Shown here: positions 47,511-61,361 of the stretch, piece by piece
How positions within the stretch are numbered: the first letter of the stretch is position 1
Layout: the number at the start of each line of letters is the position of its first letter
Position numbers and translations under genes: made by a program
The notes under the pieces: model-generated
Databases searched by the model: none
What the model was told of the DNA's origin: nothing
The model's input: the letters and a program-made list of their open reading frames with translations, nothing else
Assembly: GCF_901709675.1 (NCBI RefSeq)
Contig: NC_051097.1
Coordinates: forward strand, 3,338,539-3,402,538
Length of the DNA stretch: 64,000 bases
Origin: Syngnathus acus
Taxonomy: Eukaryota > Chordata > Actinopteri > Syngnathiformes > Syngnathidae
Direction: 5' to 3'

Positions 47511-48639
47511 AAATAAAAAAAATACAAGCTAAAAGTCTATACAAACTAAAAACCACACAAAAGAACATACACAAACAAGTGAATAGAAAGAAAAGAAACA
47601 TTTATCCACAATTTGGATCAGCTACTTATTTAAAACTCCAGAAAATCAATTTGATGCCATCAATAAATTTAATCTGATCTGCATTCCTTTGATGGTTCAT
47701 CTTTCACTGAATGTTTTCTGCAGTTTTTGGTTTCTTTACATTGTGTGCCTTTCACAAGTTGAGTTACCGTCTGAGTCTGTAAGAGCTTATTTATCGAGCT
47801 TTAGCCTAAAGCTGCAATGTGGTGATGAGTTCAAGTGGCTGGGTTATCAATCATAAAAACAACACTGACGATATTTATCGCTCAGCGAACTGCTTTACTC
47901 AGCTATGGTTTGTAAAAACTACACACTTTGGAAAAAACACGTTGGTAGTGCAATGTGCAGCACACGTAGTCTTCATAAACGCGTCTCCTACCAATAGAAT
48001 GATACCCCTGCCTCGTATAAAGTAATGGGATATCTATCAAGTGGTATCATAAGCCTCAGAGAGAAGCTGTCACACTTGTAATTAATGACTTGAGTGCTCC
48101 TGATTATACATGTTTTCTGATGCTGCGTCATCACTGTGTGCGTGTGTGCGTGCATGTCTTTTTTGTTTCATCAACTTGATCATGAGTCTGAGAGGACAAA
48201 CTTGTCTCTGTCACTCTATAATAATGTTCAAACTATAACTATGCTGGCTCAGGACCAATCAAAATTAGTTATGTTTGGTGGGCACAGAAAAAAAACTGTG
48301 AATAGACCTAATGATTTTGTGTGAATTTTGAATGACATGCATGACCAATACAGAACCTCAATATTATTAAAATTTGGAGTTTCGGTATCTATTTACAGAA
48401 TCCTATCCCTGTTGCTACCTCTGCTTTAAAACTAAAAAGGGATAATGATTCCCCACAATCTGAACCTTTTTTTTAATTCTCAATTTAAAAACACATCAAA
48501 TTATTGTTATTCACTCGCTAGCGGGTCCAATCAATAGTAAACACAAGTGCGCAAATAATGTCAAGATGCATTGTGTAACGCTAATGAAGCGGCTCAGACA
48601 GGAGCTAATATTAGAAATGGTTCTCCTAATTGAGTCCTT

Positions 48640-49361
48640 TATAGCTTATCTTGCGACCGTCACTCGTGCGCGTGCGCTGTGGGCTATAAATAATCCAATA
48701 GAGCCAAAAACGACGTCATTTCCTCATAGGAGCGTCGGAGACTTGGGAGCAGGCAGCTATTCACCGTCACCGGCACACTCTCCACTCGGTCGCTGTAGTA
48801 ACGCGTGGGAAGCGGAGGCAGCAAACTGCAGCTCACTTCAACCGGTAATTGTTGCCTACACGCTTCATTTTTGGTGGGGAAGTCATGACGGATAGTTATT
48901 TTTGGCCATTTTGACATTGTTTGGAACTAATTACAACAAACGGAGTAATACACAGAAGCTGGAACTTTTTGCAGGTCCCCCCCCCCGTCCATAAAAGAAG
49001 CCACCAGTCAAGTTGGTCGGCGGTTTAGTGGCTCTGGGTGTTCGTTCCGCTTGGAAGCAGGTGTTGTCGACGAAGAGGCGGACACCAGAGAAGCGGCGAC
49101 TCGCTGGCCACCTGACCCTCTGGAAAACAAGACGGCGGCTAATGACACCGAGGGGGCGAACTTTGTGCAAGGTTGTCGCTTGGCGAGCTCGTTAAGTTCG
49201 TCCTTCCCCTCGGGAATTGCAGTTTAATTTGAAGACGTGGCTCGAGCCGGACTGCGCCTCGTCCTCCCTGCGCCCACGATGCCAAGCGCCGGCGTAATCC
49301 CGAGGCAGGATCCAGCAACGCCTGCGCTCTAACGTGCACCTGGTGTGGCACCGCGGCCGGG
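48640..49361 (+). promoter_or_regulatory. whrn: whrn promoter, CpG island and 5' UTR
   Basis: A TATA-like TATAAATAA (48685-48693), CCAAT (48695-48699) and a CRE-like GACGTCAT (48712-48719) cluster just before the sequence turns CpG-rich. The CpG-rich block continues through the coding exon to about 50060. If transcription starts near 48720 the 5' UTR is about 640 nt, unless an intron is hidden in it (a possible donor 'accg|gtaatt' lies near 48843). Confidence 0.5.
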
Positions 49362-50105
49362 ATGAGCACCACCGACCTGGAGCGCGTGTCGCTCAGCTCC
49401 TCGGCCAACTCGGTGGCCTCGAGTGCGCGAACGCTCTCCGCCAACGTGAAGAAGCTTCACAACGCGCTCAACCTGCTGCTGAACGACTTCGAGAGAGAGC
49501 AGTTCATCCACTGCCTCAATGTCTACCACTCCAAGCGCAACGTGTACGACTTGGTGCAGACACTGAACGTCATCCTCAACGCGCCCAGCAAGCGACAACT
49601 TCTCCCCATGCTGCGGCTTGTCATCCCCCGCTCTGACCAGCTGCTTTTCGAGCAATACACCTCGGAGGGCCTCTACCTGAAATCGGATTTAGTTGCAAGC
49701 AACGGTACCACCGAGCCCCCGCCGGGCCACTTCCCCAACGCCAGCCCGATTCCCCCGGCTCACTTTTCCCAGGACAATCCAGCCGAGTTCCAGGTGGCGT
49801 TACGCGGATCGCCGGATAGCTTCAGCACTAGCAGTGATGGGACAGCTCCCCTAGTGCCGCTCCTGGGCAGGAACTTTATCCACGAGCCACCGGGCGAGCT
49901 GCGGCAGGTCACAATGAAGCGGCACAAGAGTAACGAGGGCCTGGGTTTCAGTATCCGGGGTGGTTCGGAGCACGGAGTGGGTATTTACGTGTCCCTAGTG
50001 GAACCGGGCAGCCTTGCGGAGAAAGAGGGTCTCCGCATTGGGGACCAGATCATGAAAGTCAACGATAAAGTCTTTGACAACGTTTCCCATGCTGAAGCAG
50101 TCAAG
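49362..50105 (+). CDS. whrn: Whirlin, first coding exon (3' partial)
   Basis: PDZ scaffold of stereocilia tips, ankle links and the photoreceptor periciliary complex, partnering usherin, ADGRV1 and myosin XVa in mammals. The exon encodes 248 residues and ends phase 0 in gcagtcaag|gtaatt. Residues about 25-105 are the harmonin-homology domain (LSANVKKLHNAL, FIHCLNVYHSKRNVYDLV, LLPMLRLVIPRSDQLLFEQY). Residues 106-180 form a Pro/Ser-rich linker longer than the human one. PDZ1 starts at about 181 with the carboxylate-binding loop GLGFSIRGG and is cut by the intron after AEAVK, the same boundary as in human. The start has a plausible context (gccgggATGa). Remaining PDZ2, second HHD, proline-rich region and PDZ3 are right of the window. 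whrna versus whrnb cannot be decided. Confidence 0.94.
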
Positions 50106-53100
50106 GTAATTGCCTTCTTTCTTTAACGAATCTCAGTGGCAGCACTTTTAAATGCACATTTTCTCTAACATGGCTTGAATGAGTTCATAAAGATGACAAA
50201 ATAAGGCCGATTAATTTGTTGAAGCTAATAAATTAGGTTTGGGTGGCGATTGTTGTCTGGTGAGTGATGTCATACAACCTCACAAGTTGAATGCAAATGG
50301 GAGTGATATAAACATGTGCTTGCTTGGATGTTTGTATGGAGGAAAGCCGGTTTGTGGCCGTTCATCCATCGCATATAGTGTTCGCAATATAGTCTGTGAC
50401 AATTTAGGTCCAAAGCATTTGCCTATTTATCCGTGAGCATAAAGACAACCCATTAGCAAATGAGATGATGATTTGTGTGCACTGTTGATTGATTTAGAAG
50501 GAGCCAATGTCAATAACTTGGCTTTAGGTGTACTAAGTACTGAACCCGGTATCTGTTCCTGTGCCTGCTTTCTTCCTTTAACACAATTGGCTGTTATCAC
50601 CTTTACAGTATTGTTTTACATTTATTTCAAGATGTGATAAATAGTCTCATAATATGAATTCTTAAAGACTCCGGCCACTTGTTAACTTGGATTTTCCTTC
50701 CATCCCTTTTCTATAATGCTTCTTCTCATTAAGGTTATGGTTGAACTGTAGCCTATTCCACCAGATTTTGGGCAAGAGATGGTCACATGACCAAACTCTG
50801 AAAACAGGTTAGCAGTGAGTGGTCATTACCTGAGCCTTGCGCAACTGCATATCAGTTTCAATTGAAAGTGAGAAAGTGTCCGCAACAGCATGATTTGTTT
50901 GATAGTAATGAAACAGTCATGGAATTCCAAAAAATATTCCATTCTATATTTTCGATGGTGTGATGTTATTTAAGGAATTAAAGAGAATGTTAGGACTTCT
51001 TTAGTAAGCATATGCAAATTGTCATTGAAGGGGTACACCATTTAAACTCTCGCCTAGGGCGCCACATTGGCTAGGGGCGCTATGTGTTAGGCATTAATCG
51101 AGGATTTTAAGGCTTCAATTTTTCAGCGGCACTTCACCCCATGCAAATGTCAACTGTGAATTTCCAAAGGGGCCTGAACTTGGCAAGCAGAAGTTGCACA
51201 CTTTGAAAGGTCAGGCAGTAAAAGACACATCGTTGTTCCTAAAATTGTTGAAGCATTCATCTTGGACTAAAGTTGTACAATGAGCGATAGTTTGTTAAAA
51301 GATGCAAAGTGGAGCATTCCTGTCCTTGCAGCATTTGCTCTAATGCTAGCAGATTTTAGTTTTCTAATCATTTCACAATCAATGAGTCATATGTGACCAA
51401 ATTTCAGTATACCTTTTTTATGTATGGATAATTTTTTACCTTCAAATGTTTCATGTTGTACTCTGGTTTTCATTGGTAAGAACTGCATGGAATAATAATG
51501 AGAGTGTTTTTTTTACATTTCAATGTACGAGACTAATGCTTTCAGTGCCTGTGCACCTGTGATAAAGTTGATTTCCTACTGCACAAGTCAGCAGACTAAT
51601 ATAAGAAAATTGACTGGACTCGTTCTGTTCCATCCATGCATTTTCATCACATTTTCAAAAATGGTTTCTCATCTTTGGTGCCGAGACAATTGATTACAGC
51701 AGCTATAAATGCTTACTTTTGGAGTAAATGAGGTCTCCAAAAAGCATTTTATTTCTCAGATGTGTCCGAGACAGAAAAAGATACGAGGAGATGCGTAGCG
51801 CATTATACGTACTGTATATCTATAAATAATCCTGTCATGCAATTTCTCAAGTTCCATTTTTCTGCCAATCCTCATCACCGATTATGTAAAATGTGTCGAC
51901 ATGAAACATTCAACTCCCACATATTGCTAACCTTACCTGGTACTTCAGAGGCCTTCTATTTATGCCAGGATTTGCTTTTCCTGCTGCATATTTTACAACA
52001 CAGTCTCAACTGTGGTTAGTCAATTGCTCTAAAAGTACAGTATGCTACCATTGTTATGTTCTTATTGCTTTTTTATGTTCTTATTGCTTTTATTTGTGTG
52101 GCCAGTGTGGCAGCCAGCTAAAAGAGAGACACTGCCAGAGATAAAATCGGTCTGCAGGAGATTATTTCTCAACTTTTTTTAAAAAATTCTTTCTCAGTTT
52201 AGACAAAAAGTTACATTACCGACATTTGCGACAGTAGGCATTTTAACCTCTTCAACTCTGACTCCAAGCAGGTCCATTACGCTCAACTCTGTCCATCTTG
52301 TTGCAGATGACATCATGATAATACCCTGCAGGTTTATAATCAGTTAGACTACTTTATAACATCATACTAACGCTTGTTTGTGTGAGAAACAAGATTATGT
52401 GGCTTCAAGAGATTATAGCTACTCTCTTTCTACTTTAACAGTCAACAGAAAACCAAGAAATGTTTGGTTTCTAGTGCAACATGTTTGTCTAAGAACTGTG
52501 TACATTGGGACTCAGTCGTGAGCAATAGAATGCCAAATGATATTCGTGTTGTTCTTGAAGTTTTTTTTTTTTTCTTTCAAGATTTGGTAAAATTTATGAC
52601 AAAGCTCAGCTATTGCCCCATACTTTACTTTCTTTGCACCTGTCTTAATAAGTAATAGCTGAAACAAAATATAATTTGTAGTGTAGAAGTCCACGGACAA
52701 TATGGAAAAATCAAAAGAAAAAAATCCTTGCATTGCTTTGAAGACAAAAAAATGGCTGAGGTGGTGTTAGAGTGTGTATGTGTAATTGTTTTTAAATTAT
52801 AATTATTGAACCAGTGCTTCTAGTTGAAAATAAAATAACATACACCGTAAAAACGCTAAATCATTAATAAATAAATTACGAATTATACGGATGGGCTGTT
52901 TTTGTTCTTTCTGCAGTTTCCCTGTGATTAAAAGTTAGAGTGAAAGAATTTGTCTTTGGACCCTGCTAATGCAGAAAACAACACCAAGGGCAAAGCAACC
53001 TGCTTCTAGTTGAAAATCATCCATGTTCATGTTTTTTCCACCGACTACAGTAACTAATCAACAAGTCTGAATATGGATTTTAGCTACTGGCTTATTTGCC

Positions 53101-53201
53101 AGAGATAATGCCACATTTGAATAAGATGCACAGTGGATGTATGCCATTGGGACACCAGGATTGCCTGATTCCATCTCTTCATCTTGAACTAAACTCCCGT
53201 T

Positions 53202-53252
<51 letters not shown>

Positions 53253-53254
53253 GT

Positions 53255-53370
53255 GTACACTTCAACTATGAGAGACGAAATGGAAAAAAAGAATCCAGGC
53301 ATCTCTAATCTTTTAAGTGGGAGAACTTGCACAATTGGTGGCTGACTAAATACTTTTTTGCCCCACTGTA
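53255..53370. mobile_element. Solo terminal repeat of a Tc1/mariner-type transposon
   Basis: The segment ends 'gtgggagaacttgcacaatt', 'ggtggctgactaaatac' and 'ttttgccccactgta', the well-known inverted terminus of a fish Tc1-type family. It abuts a TA tract, and no transposase or partner repeat is present. Confidence 0.75.
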
Positions 53371-55152
53371 GACTGAATTGAAACATCACTTTATGCAGGA
53401 GTTTATTATTATTAAACCCAAAGAGCATAACTATGACACCCTTCTCAAATTAAACAAGTAGGAGATAAAATACTTAAATGACTAAATGGGCTGAGACGCT
53501 TGTGTTGCTGATTTAACAAGTCTATTAACAATGTTTATTTTTGATGCTGTTACGCTGTTAAAATTAACAACTGTAAAGCGATGCTATTGTTTTTGTCATT
53601 CCATTGGTATGATCCCATTTGGCACACCAGATATCTTTTGTGAGACAGTTCATTATAGTGAGCGGTATTGGAGGAACATCAGTCGAAAAACAGATGAGAC
53701 AGATGTATTTAAATAAATGTAACTGATGGATGAATCAGGAAAATGAACAATCATTTAGTCAGTCCTGCCAAATTATAGTTATTGGGAATCCTTGTTTAGC
53801 ATTTCGTTGTGCTATTTTAACATTTACTCATTTACATTTACTGGATTTAGTACGACAGAGACATACAGTACACCCGGGCAAAATTAATTGCAAAACAAAT
53901 GTATGCTTCTTTTGTGTCACTTTCCCAGGCTTTCAACACAATCTTTCAGTTTTTTGTTTTGGGCTTACTCTCTTCAGTCTCCTCTTGGATGAAATGCAAG
54001 CTTTAAAGGCTTTAAGTGTCAAAATGGAATTGGACAGTCTTATACATTCCACTTATTTCTGCTGATGAAGTCATTTGTTGTTTAACCATTTTGCTGTGGG
54101 CCATTACCTTGCCGCCTCAATGAAGGTTTTTCAGTCTGTTTGCTTGCATCTTTCTTTCAATTCGTACTTTATTTTGAGTTTTCCTTTCATTGCAACCATC
54201 ATTTTGTTCATCAATGAAGATTAATGAACCTGTCCCAGAGCAAGCCAGGGAAGACCAAACTGTGACATTACCTCCGCTGCGTTTCACAGATGAGCTGATG
54301 TTTTGGATTATGAGCAGACCTTTTGCCCATGAAAATGTAGCCTTTTCCGTCACTTTGGCAAAGGTTATCTTTGTCTTAGACGAAGATAAAACTCTTCTCT
54401 GCCCCCAGAATTATTAACGCATGGAATTTTTGAGCTAATTCCAGCACTCGCTTTCAATCGTTTTGCTCGTGAGTGGATTGCAGTTTATGGTGTAGCCTCT
54501 GTACTTCCTTTATGCTCATGCGGTAAATATTGAAAAATTCATACTTTCAATCTGAAGGTTGTTTCTAATCACACTATTTTGTGGCTTCTTTGCTCCTGCA
54601 AATCAAATGTGTGAAGAGTAGACACAAGAGTAGTCTTCAATCCTGTTGGACTGCAATCATCTCAGAGAGAAAAATTAGGACGTGGCACAAGATGGTGAAA
54701 CAAACATTTAGAAAGCGCTTTACCAAAAATGCTCAAATGTATTCGGACTTTTGCGAGGAAAATAAGCAGATCTTCAAACTTGACTAATTTCCTCCCATTC
54801 AAATAATTCCCTCAAATCATCTGTGGCAGTTATCTGCATGAACCAGCTGCACATTTTCATTGCTCTGTAATTGTGACCGGTCCACGGCCCACCTGTTCAA
54901 TTATCAAGTCCTTTAAACAAGTCCAGAATGCCTCACATGCCAAATGCATGGATCATTTCATTAAAGGTGACATAGTCACTACAGACAGAATCAAATCGGT
55001 GACCCGAGTCCGAGAGATACGAGCCACTCGTTTGCCTGTGGAGGGCATTACATACTTGATGAAAAATGGGAGCAAAATGTGCCTCGTATAAATTATTTGA
55101 ACCAATGGACCCGTTCATACATCATCCATTCGGGGTCACAGAGAATCTAGAG

Positions 55153-55232
55153 CAGGGGTGCCCGAACTTTTTCAGCTCGCGAGCTACTTTTGAAATGACC
55201 AAGTCACAAAGATCTACCCGCTAAAAAAATAA

Positions 55233-55277
<45 letters not shown>

Positions 55278-55406
55278 AAATAACATAAAATAAAATAAAT
55301 AAATAAATAAAAAAAAAATAATAAAAACATTTTAATATCACGTGATCGACCAATAGTGGCTTGGCGAGCGACCGGTCGATCGCGATCGACGTATTGGGCA
55401 CCCCTG
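55153..55406. mobile_element. Non-autonomous hAT element, family B (254 bp)
   Basis: The ends are CAGGGGTGCCCGAAC and TATTGGGCACCCCTG. Perfect 8-bp duplications atctagag lie at 55145-55152 and 55407-55414. The body includes a TA tract and the palindrome-rich 'cgaccggtcgatcgcgatcg'. It differs from family A in its internal sequence. Confidence 0.88.
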
Positions 55407-58400
55407 ATCTAGAGTATATCCTCGCTACGTCTATGGAAACACCTTTTATAGGCACTCATTTCATTGCAAGGCTGAATGCGTTCATTTTTTTTCCGTTAGG
55501 TACTGCTGTTCAGAAGGGCTGAATGTTTTTACTCTGGGAAGTAATATAACATCTGCAATTACCAGTGACAGTTGACAACATTTCTAATTGCCAAATTAAA
55601 GGTGGAGGTGCTGTTGAGTGGTAAAGGGTAAGTGGAATACAATGGAAAGAAAATCAATGAGAATCAATCTACTTCAGTGTATTTATACTTCAAGGGAGGA
55701 GAGGTTATTTTTTAAATGAATAATCTCTCAATTATTTGTCCAATAATTCTGTACATCACCATCATCCAGCCATTTGTCATTAACTGGTATGTTATTAGTT
55801 TTTCTATGACAGCCATTGCTATACTCAACCTTGGTTTTGTCGTATGTAACGCCTTTGTCTGGCATCAATTATTGACTTTTTGATTCATAATTCTAAAAAG
55901 TCTGTATCGAATACCCAGGTGGAAATTAACATGACATTGTGAAAATGTTGTTAAATAATGGTTTCTTTTCAGTGACTATATGTCACTAAATGAAGATTGA
56001 TGGAGGAAACGCCCTGACCTCAGAGGATTACTGGATAAATTGCGTTTGATGGATATTTCTCATCCTAAACATCACCCAATTATGAGACTGTAGATAGTGT
56101 GCTTTGAATATTAATGAGGATTTTAAACATTCATTGTTCCAATAGTCTGGTCTGTTGCTCTCCCTGTTTCACAGGTTTAATTATGAGCTGGTGACAATCG
56201 CAAGGTGAGTTAGGAGACACCATAAATGATAAATTAAAAACTTTTTAATTTTGGGGGCATTATAATGACTACAAATTAAGCCTATGGCATCGCTGTCAAT
56301 CATCTGACGATAACTCTGAGGTTAGGGTAATATCTCTCGTTCGGAGCGAATCTCACTCCATCATGTGTAATCGTTAACATCCTTTCTATGACATTCCGTA
56401 GCAGCAGAGGAACTCATTCTCCAACATATTTATACCGCTTTGCTGCTGGTAACAAAAGTTTAGATCGGAGAGCCATGATAATGCCAGTGCCCCTCCCCCC
56501 ACATGGTTCGAAGTGTCATCGTGCTCTATGGCGCCATCAAGCGGTCATGAAAACCCAGATGTAAAATATACTGGGCAATGTAGATATTTCATATTGGTCC
56601 ATCTGTTTTTGTGCCTTTCTCAAATCAGGAAAAAATAATTATTGTTTAAAGATGAAAATTAAAGACAGAAAAGCTATCAAAAGAAATTATACCATTCAAA
56701 ATTTCCGGTCGTAAAGCCTGTTATGCCTCCAAATTTCCTCTCGGGTGCTTTTAAATCGATATTACATTGAGCGAAATTTCCGTTTATATTGACCAGGTGT
56801 CTATTGCAATGTATATTGATATTGAATTATTGCCCAGCCCTAACTGAGTAGTTTGTGATTCTTAGAAAAAGGCTTGTGACGAGTTTTACTGCGGTGTGTG
56901 TCACTTTCATGGCATATTTTCCTTAAAATGTTCATTTGACTATAGGCGTCTTCAGGAGTATTCAAACAAACAAGAGACATTTTAATCTTCTTATCAGGAT
57001 CTGTGTAGATTGGATTTCGTTTTTTGTTTGTTTCCTACACTATCACGGAAGGCCAAACTTTCCTTGCTGGACCTTTATAAGAGAAAGAATAAGAAAGCTC
57101 ATGGCTGCCACACAGATTGTTACCAGCAGTGATATACAAACCCAGAAGGAATTATATCCACCTATATATACAACACCTTAACCTCTCGGCTATCCTTGTT
57201 ATGTAATATGTTGACTGTCTCTTTGGTTTATCTAATTACTTTCATGGCTAACTGCTACTTTAGTTTTTATTCAAGACTAGCCTTGTTTTCCCGCGGTTAA
57301 AATGTTGACACACATCCATCTTTCGATTTTTATGCACCACGTCTCATCTTCAGGGTTATGTTGAGGTAGAGTCTATCCCAGTACTGAATTCAGGGCAAAG
57401 GGCAGACTGCGCCCTGGACAGGATAGCAATCAATCACAGGGTAAATTTAAGAACAGATCATCATTCATACGGTCAATTAGTTGGAACTGAAGTCATGCTG
57501 CTTACATAAACTCGGGTGAACCATTAGAACATTATCGACCATTATAAAGACAAAATTAAGTTATCCTCTGTCATAATTAGAATTGAAACATTTTTAACTT
57601 AAGTGAGGAATGACAAATGAGGATGGTGCAGTACGGTGCAGCGGGTTTTAAATGATGGCATTTGTGGTTGATCCTGCCGGCCCTGCCACAAAGAGGTAAT
57701 TATCCTGTGAGAACAGGATGAGTCCAGGGTCTTAGGAGGATTGAAGAGTGAAGGACAGTATGGAAGGCATCACATCATTTGCCCTCATGCGGCCTTCAGT
57801 ATACGGGGGGGAACCTGCAGCTAATATCGCTAACATGTCCAGCTTCAGACAATCGCTCGTCAAAGCTCTTTGTCGATTGGTTGATGTTAGCACCAGGAAT
57901 TTTAGAATCATTATTTCACATCTGATATCGCCAGGCTAGAGATAAGCTGCTGATTTTGCCGAGATTAGAATTTAGGACAAAATGGCTTCCGTAAAGAATT
58001 AATAGTAGATGTGGAAAGATAGTTGACTCCAGGTTGAAAGGAAATAACAATTTCATCTGTGGCTTGTTTCAACTTGAGAAGGGATTGTATTAACGCCTGA
58101 TTGTAGTGATGAGAAATGAGAAAGATGTGTGTGTGTGTTCAAGGGGGAGTTGAGTTAGACTTTTTCCATCCGTCCACATGTAAGATCTGTCCAAATCCAG
58201 TAGACATCAGTCATATCTTTCCATGTGTTAGAATTCTGCAGATGTAATCTGCAAAGGTGAGAATTAAGTAAAAGGGATTTAGGGGACATTTCTGACCAGG
58301 CATTGAAATACAGTTCATACATAGGATGGGGATGGACCTCATACTCCTACCATTGATTTATATACCCAGTGTAAATCAGCATCAACTGCTCAGGATGCTA

Positions 58401-60448
58401 CGCCACAATGTAATATGCACTAAAGTGTAGCATAATAACACTGACGAGGCGATGAGAAGCCAGACGAGAGTGTTTAATGTCTCCCATCAGGGAGTGGGAG
58501 GGAAGAAGAGGCATGGACTCGAGGTCTTGGTCCTTAATGCAGCGAAACTTACTTGGAGTGGCTCTTAAACCACAAGCTCTAAATAGAGACACACAAAAAA
58601 GATCACACTCATATCTTGCTCCATTGGACTGTGGTTAAGGCGCTGGCCTTGGCCACAGTGTCAGCGTTTCAATCATATCTGCGTCGCTTTTTTGATGGCT
58701 TACAACACCCCCGCACCTGCATAGAACAACCATTTATACAATATTTCAAGAACTTGATCACTTGGTTGAAAAATCAAGTCAAAATTTGTATGTGCATCCA
58801 TCGGTTGTTCTAAATGATTGCAGCAGACTGTTGGAGTCAACTGGATTGTTAATCAAAATTTTATTTTTATAGTTTTAGTACCTTTGAAACCATTACGTTT
58901 ACACTTTTACCAAAGTAAAAAGCTTGAGTTGATACTTCCAACACAGCAAATAAGAGGCAAAACATTCTTTAAGGATTTATTTTTTGGGGGGGAGTGTGTG
59001 TGTGGGGGGGGGGGGGTGCAATTATACAGCTGTCATTTACTGTAAAACTAGGTTAGCATGTAAAACAAGTGATTAAACAACTAACTAAATGCTACCATAC
59101 AGTAAAACGGCCACAAATCTAAATAAGCATCAATGTAATGGTGAATTATAAACCTGCAAACAAGACACACAGAACAGTTTCTGACACGTAGTATGATCCT
59201 CCGATGTATCAAACCGGGCCACTGCGCCACAAAATACTGGTAAGAAGGACTTAATGTCAAATTTGTTTGTCTTAAGTATTAGTTGCTGGTATTGGCAGCT
59301 TTCATGAATGAGTACCCGATACATTGGAATCAGACTGATACCAATACGTGGTATGGGTACTCACCCATCCCTAATATATATTTTTACCTTTAACATTTTC
59401 ACATTGTGCATTCTCACCAGATATTCAAAGAACGTGTTTTAAAACAATCAAGGTAGAATTTTTTCCAGTGATAATGGGAACCTTCATCTGTAAATACGTA
59501 TTTTACTATTACTGCATTCTTAGGATCCTTTGTTACACCTAATGATGTACTGTAAATACATTTGTCTAAATGTCCATTACTGTTTTTTTTCAAAGCAAGA
59601 GATATTTACTACTCCCTCAAGTTTCGGTCTCATAAAGAAGATTCAAATCGCAATGGGTAGAAGGTAATGACCGAGTCTGACATATATCTTACAAATACAT
59701 CTGTGCAAGTGTAAATATTTATACAAGTATTAATGTATCACTGTATGACCATAGAGGCTTAAGAGTGTGGTTGTCTGTATAGAAATTATAAATGTGAGTG
59801 AATTTCTTTTATAAAAGTACTTAGTTTGCGCATAGACCAAAAACTCTGTCTTATAGTCCATTTTGAGTACCTCAACATGGCACGGTAGCTTGTCCAGCTA
59901 ATTATCTGTTGACATTTTGTAAAAAGGGCCTTGATAACCACCAGCATATCGCCTATCTGTTTTTTTCCCCCCACGATATACTCCATTTTATTTTCCTTTT
60001 TTTTTTCTCAACCTTATCTTGCATGCAAAACACCTCCTCCCTACATTATATAACAAGGTCTGTGTATGTGCACATGCTGGAGAGACACTTGCAATCCGTA
60101 TCACACAACACGCATAAAGTCAAGGAGAGCCAACAAGAGCTGTCGAGCTGAAACTAACTAAATGTCCCCCTCATCTAACCTTTCTTTTCCTCCTAGTGTT
60201 GTCATAGGTCTCCAGACAGGTGTTTCAGATATTTGTGTGTGTGTGTGTGTGGGGGGGGGGGTTGTTGAGTCTGGCCTTTCATACTCCTGCCGCGTATTAT
60301 CCAGCTGTCCCTTCTATTCCCCGTGCCCACATCAACAGACACCAAGCCGAAGCAATCAGCAAGTAGTAGTCATGTGGTGTGTGTCAGGAGCCACTGGAAA
60401 ACCTCAGCAATAGTTGCTCTTGTAAGGGTTACGTTTCACTCTCTACAT

Positions 60449-60781
60449 CACAGGTGTCAAAGTCAAGGCCCGGGGGCCAGATACGGCCCGCCACATCATT
60501 TTATGTGGCCCGCGAAGACAAATTGTGCATAAAAATTCGTGTGTCATTACTAGAATTGCAAATTGTCTTCACTTTTAATAATATCTGTTTTTTTTTTACA
60601 TATTTGACCAGTTTTTACTCGTCTGATTTGAAAACGAGTTATTTGTCAGTTTGTTTTGTAGCTTTTACTGTATATAATATGAGGTGCTCATACATTTATT
60701 TGGGTTGACAGTCATAATGGCCCTCCGAAAGAAGCTATGACTACAATACGGCCCGTGAAAAAAATGAGTTAGACACCCCTG
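60449..60781 (+). mobile_element. hAT family A copy with perfect target duplication
   Basis: It starts CACAGGTGTCAAAGTC and ends AGACACCCCTG, flanked by ctctacat at 60441-60448 and 60782-60789. Confidence 0.9.
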
Positions 60782-61000
60782 CTCTACATGCTGCCAGGTT
60801 TGGTAAAAGCTTTCATCATTCAAGCTAAGCACTGAACTATGCAAATGACTGATATTAATATTCAGAGTGCATACTCAAACCGTTTGACTGGTCCACTGTG
60901 ACCCGTATGGTAATTTTGTTGGTCAGGTTTGACCTGACTATTGGTAAAGCTATTGCCGTTATGAAACTCGTCAATAAAAATATATGAATAAATCGCAGCA

Positions 61001-61361
61001 GGCGGCTCGGTGGTGCACTGGCTAGCACGTCCGCCTCACAGTTAGGAGGGTGCGGGTTCGATTCCACCTCCGGCCCTCCCTGTGTGGAGTTTGCATGTTC
61101 TCCCCGTGTCCGCGTGGGTATTCTCCGGGCACTCCAGTTTCCTCCCACATCCCCAAAAAAACATGCATGGTAGGTCGATTGGGCACTCCAAATTGCCCCT
61201 AGGTGTGAGTGCGGATGGTTGTTCGTCTCCGTGTCCCTGCGATTGGCTGGCAACCAGTTCAGGGTGTCCCCCGCCTACTGCCCAATGACAGCTCTGATAG
61301 GCTCCAGTGCGCCCACGACCCCCGTGGGGATAAAGCGGGACAGAAAATGGATAGATGGATA
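61001..61361 (+). mobile_element. Full-length tRNA-derived SINE
   Basis: The tRNA-like head (tggctcactagca-type box A region at about 61012-61035 and gggttcgattcc box B) is followed by the conserved body and a tail 'aaaatggatagatggat'. The GGAT-rich tail offers a seed for the GGAT/GATA microsatellites seen elsewhere. Confidence 0.88.

Noticed and set aside
49334-49636. Overlapping frames in the whrn CpG island on both strands
   Set aside because: GC-rich sequence has few stops. The 49362 frame alone has clear HHD and PDZ homology.
54190-54417. A 75-residue plus-strand open frame in the whrn intron
   Set aside because: No similarity to whirlin PDZ or HHD sequence and no splice sites matching its frame.
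58618-58685. tRNA-like segment (tggttaaggcgctggccttg)
   Set aside because: Box A-like sequence is present, but box B is degenerate and no cloverleaf closes. Likely a pseudogene or SINE scrap.
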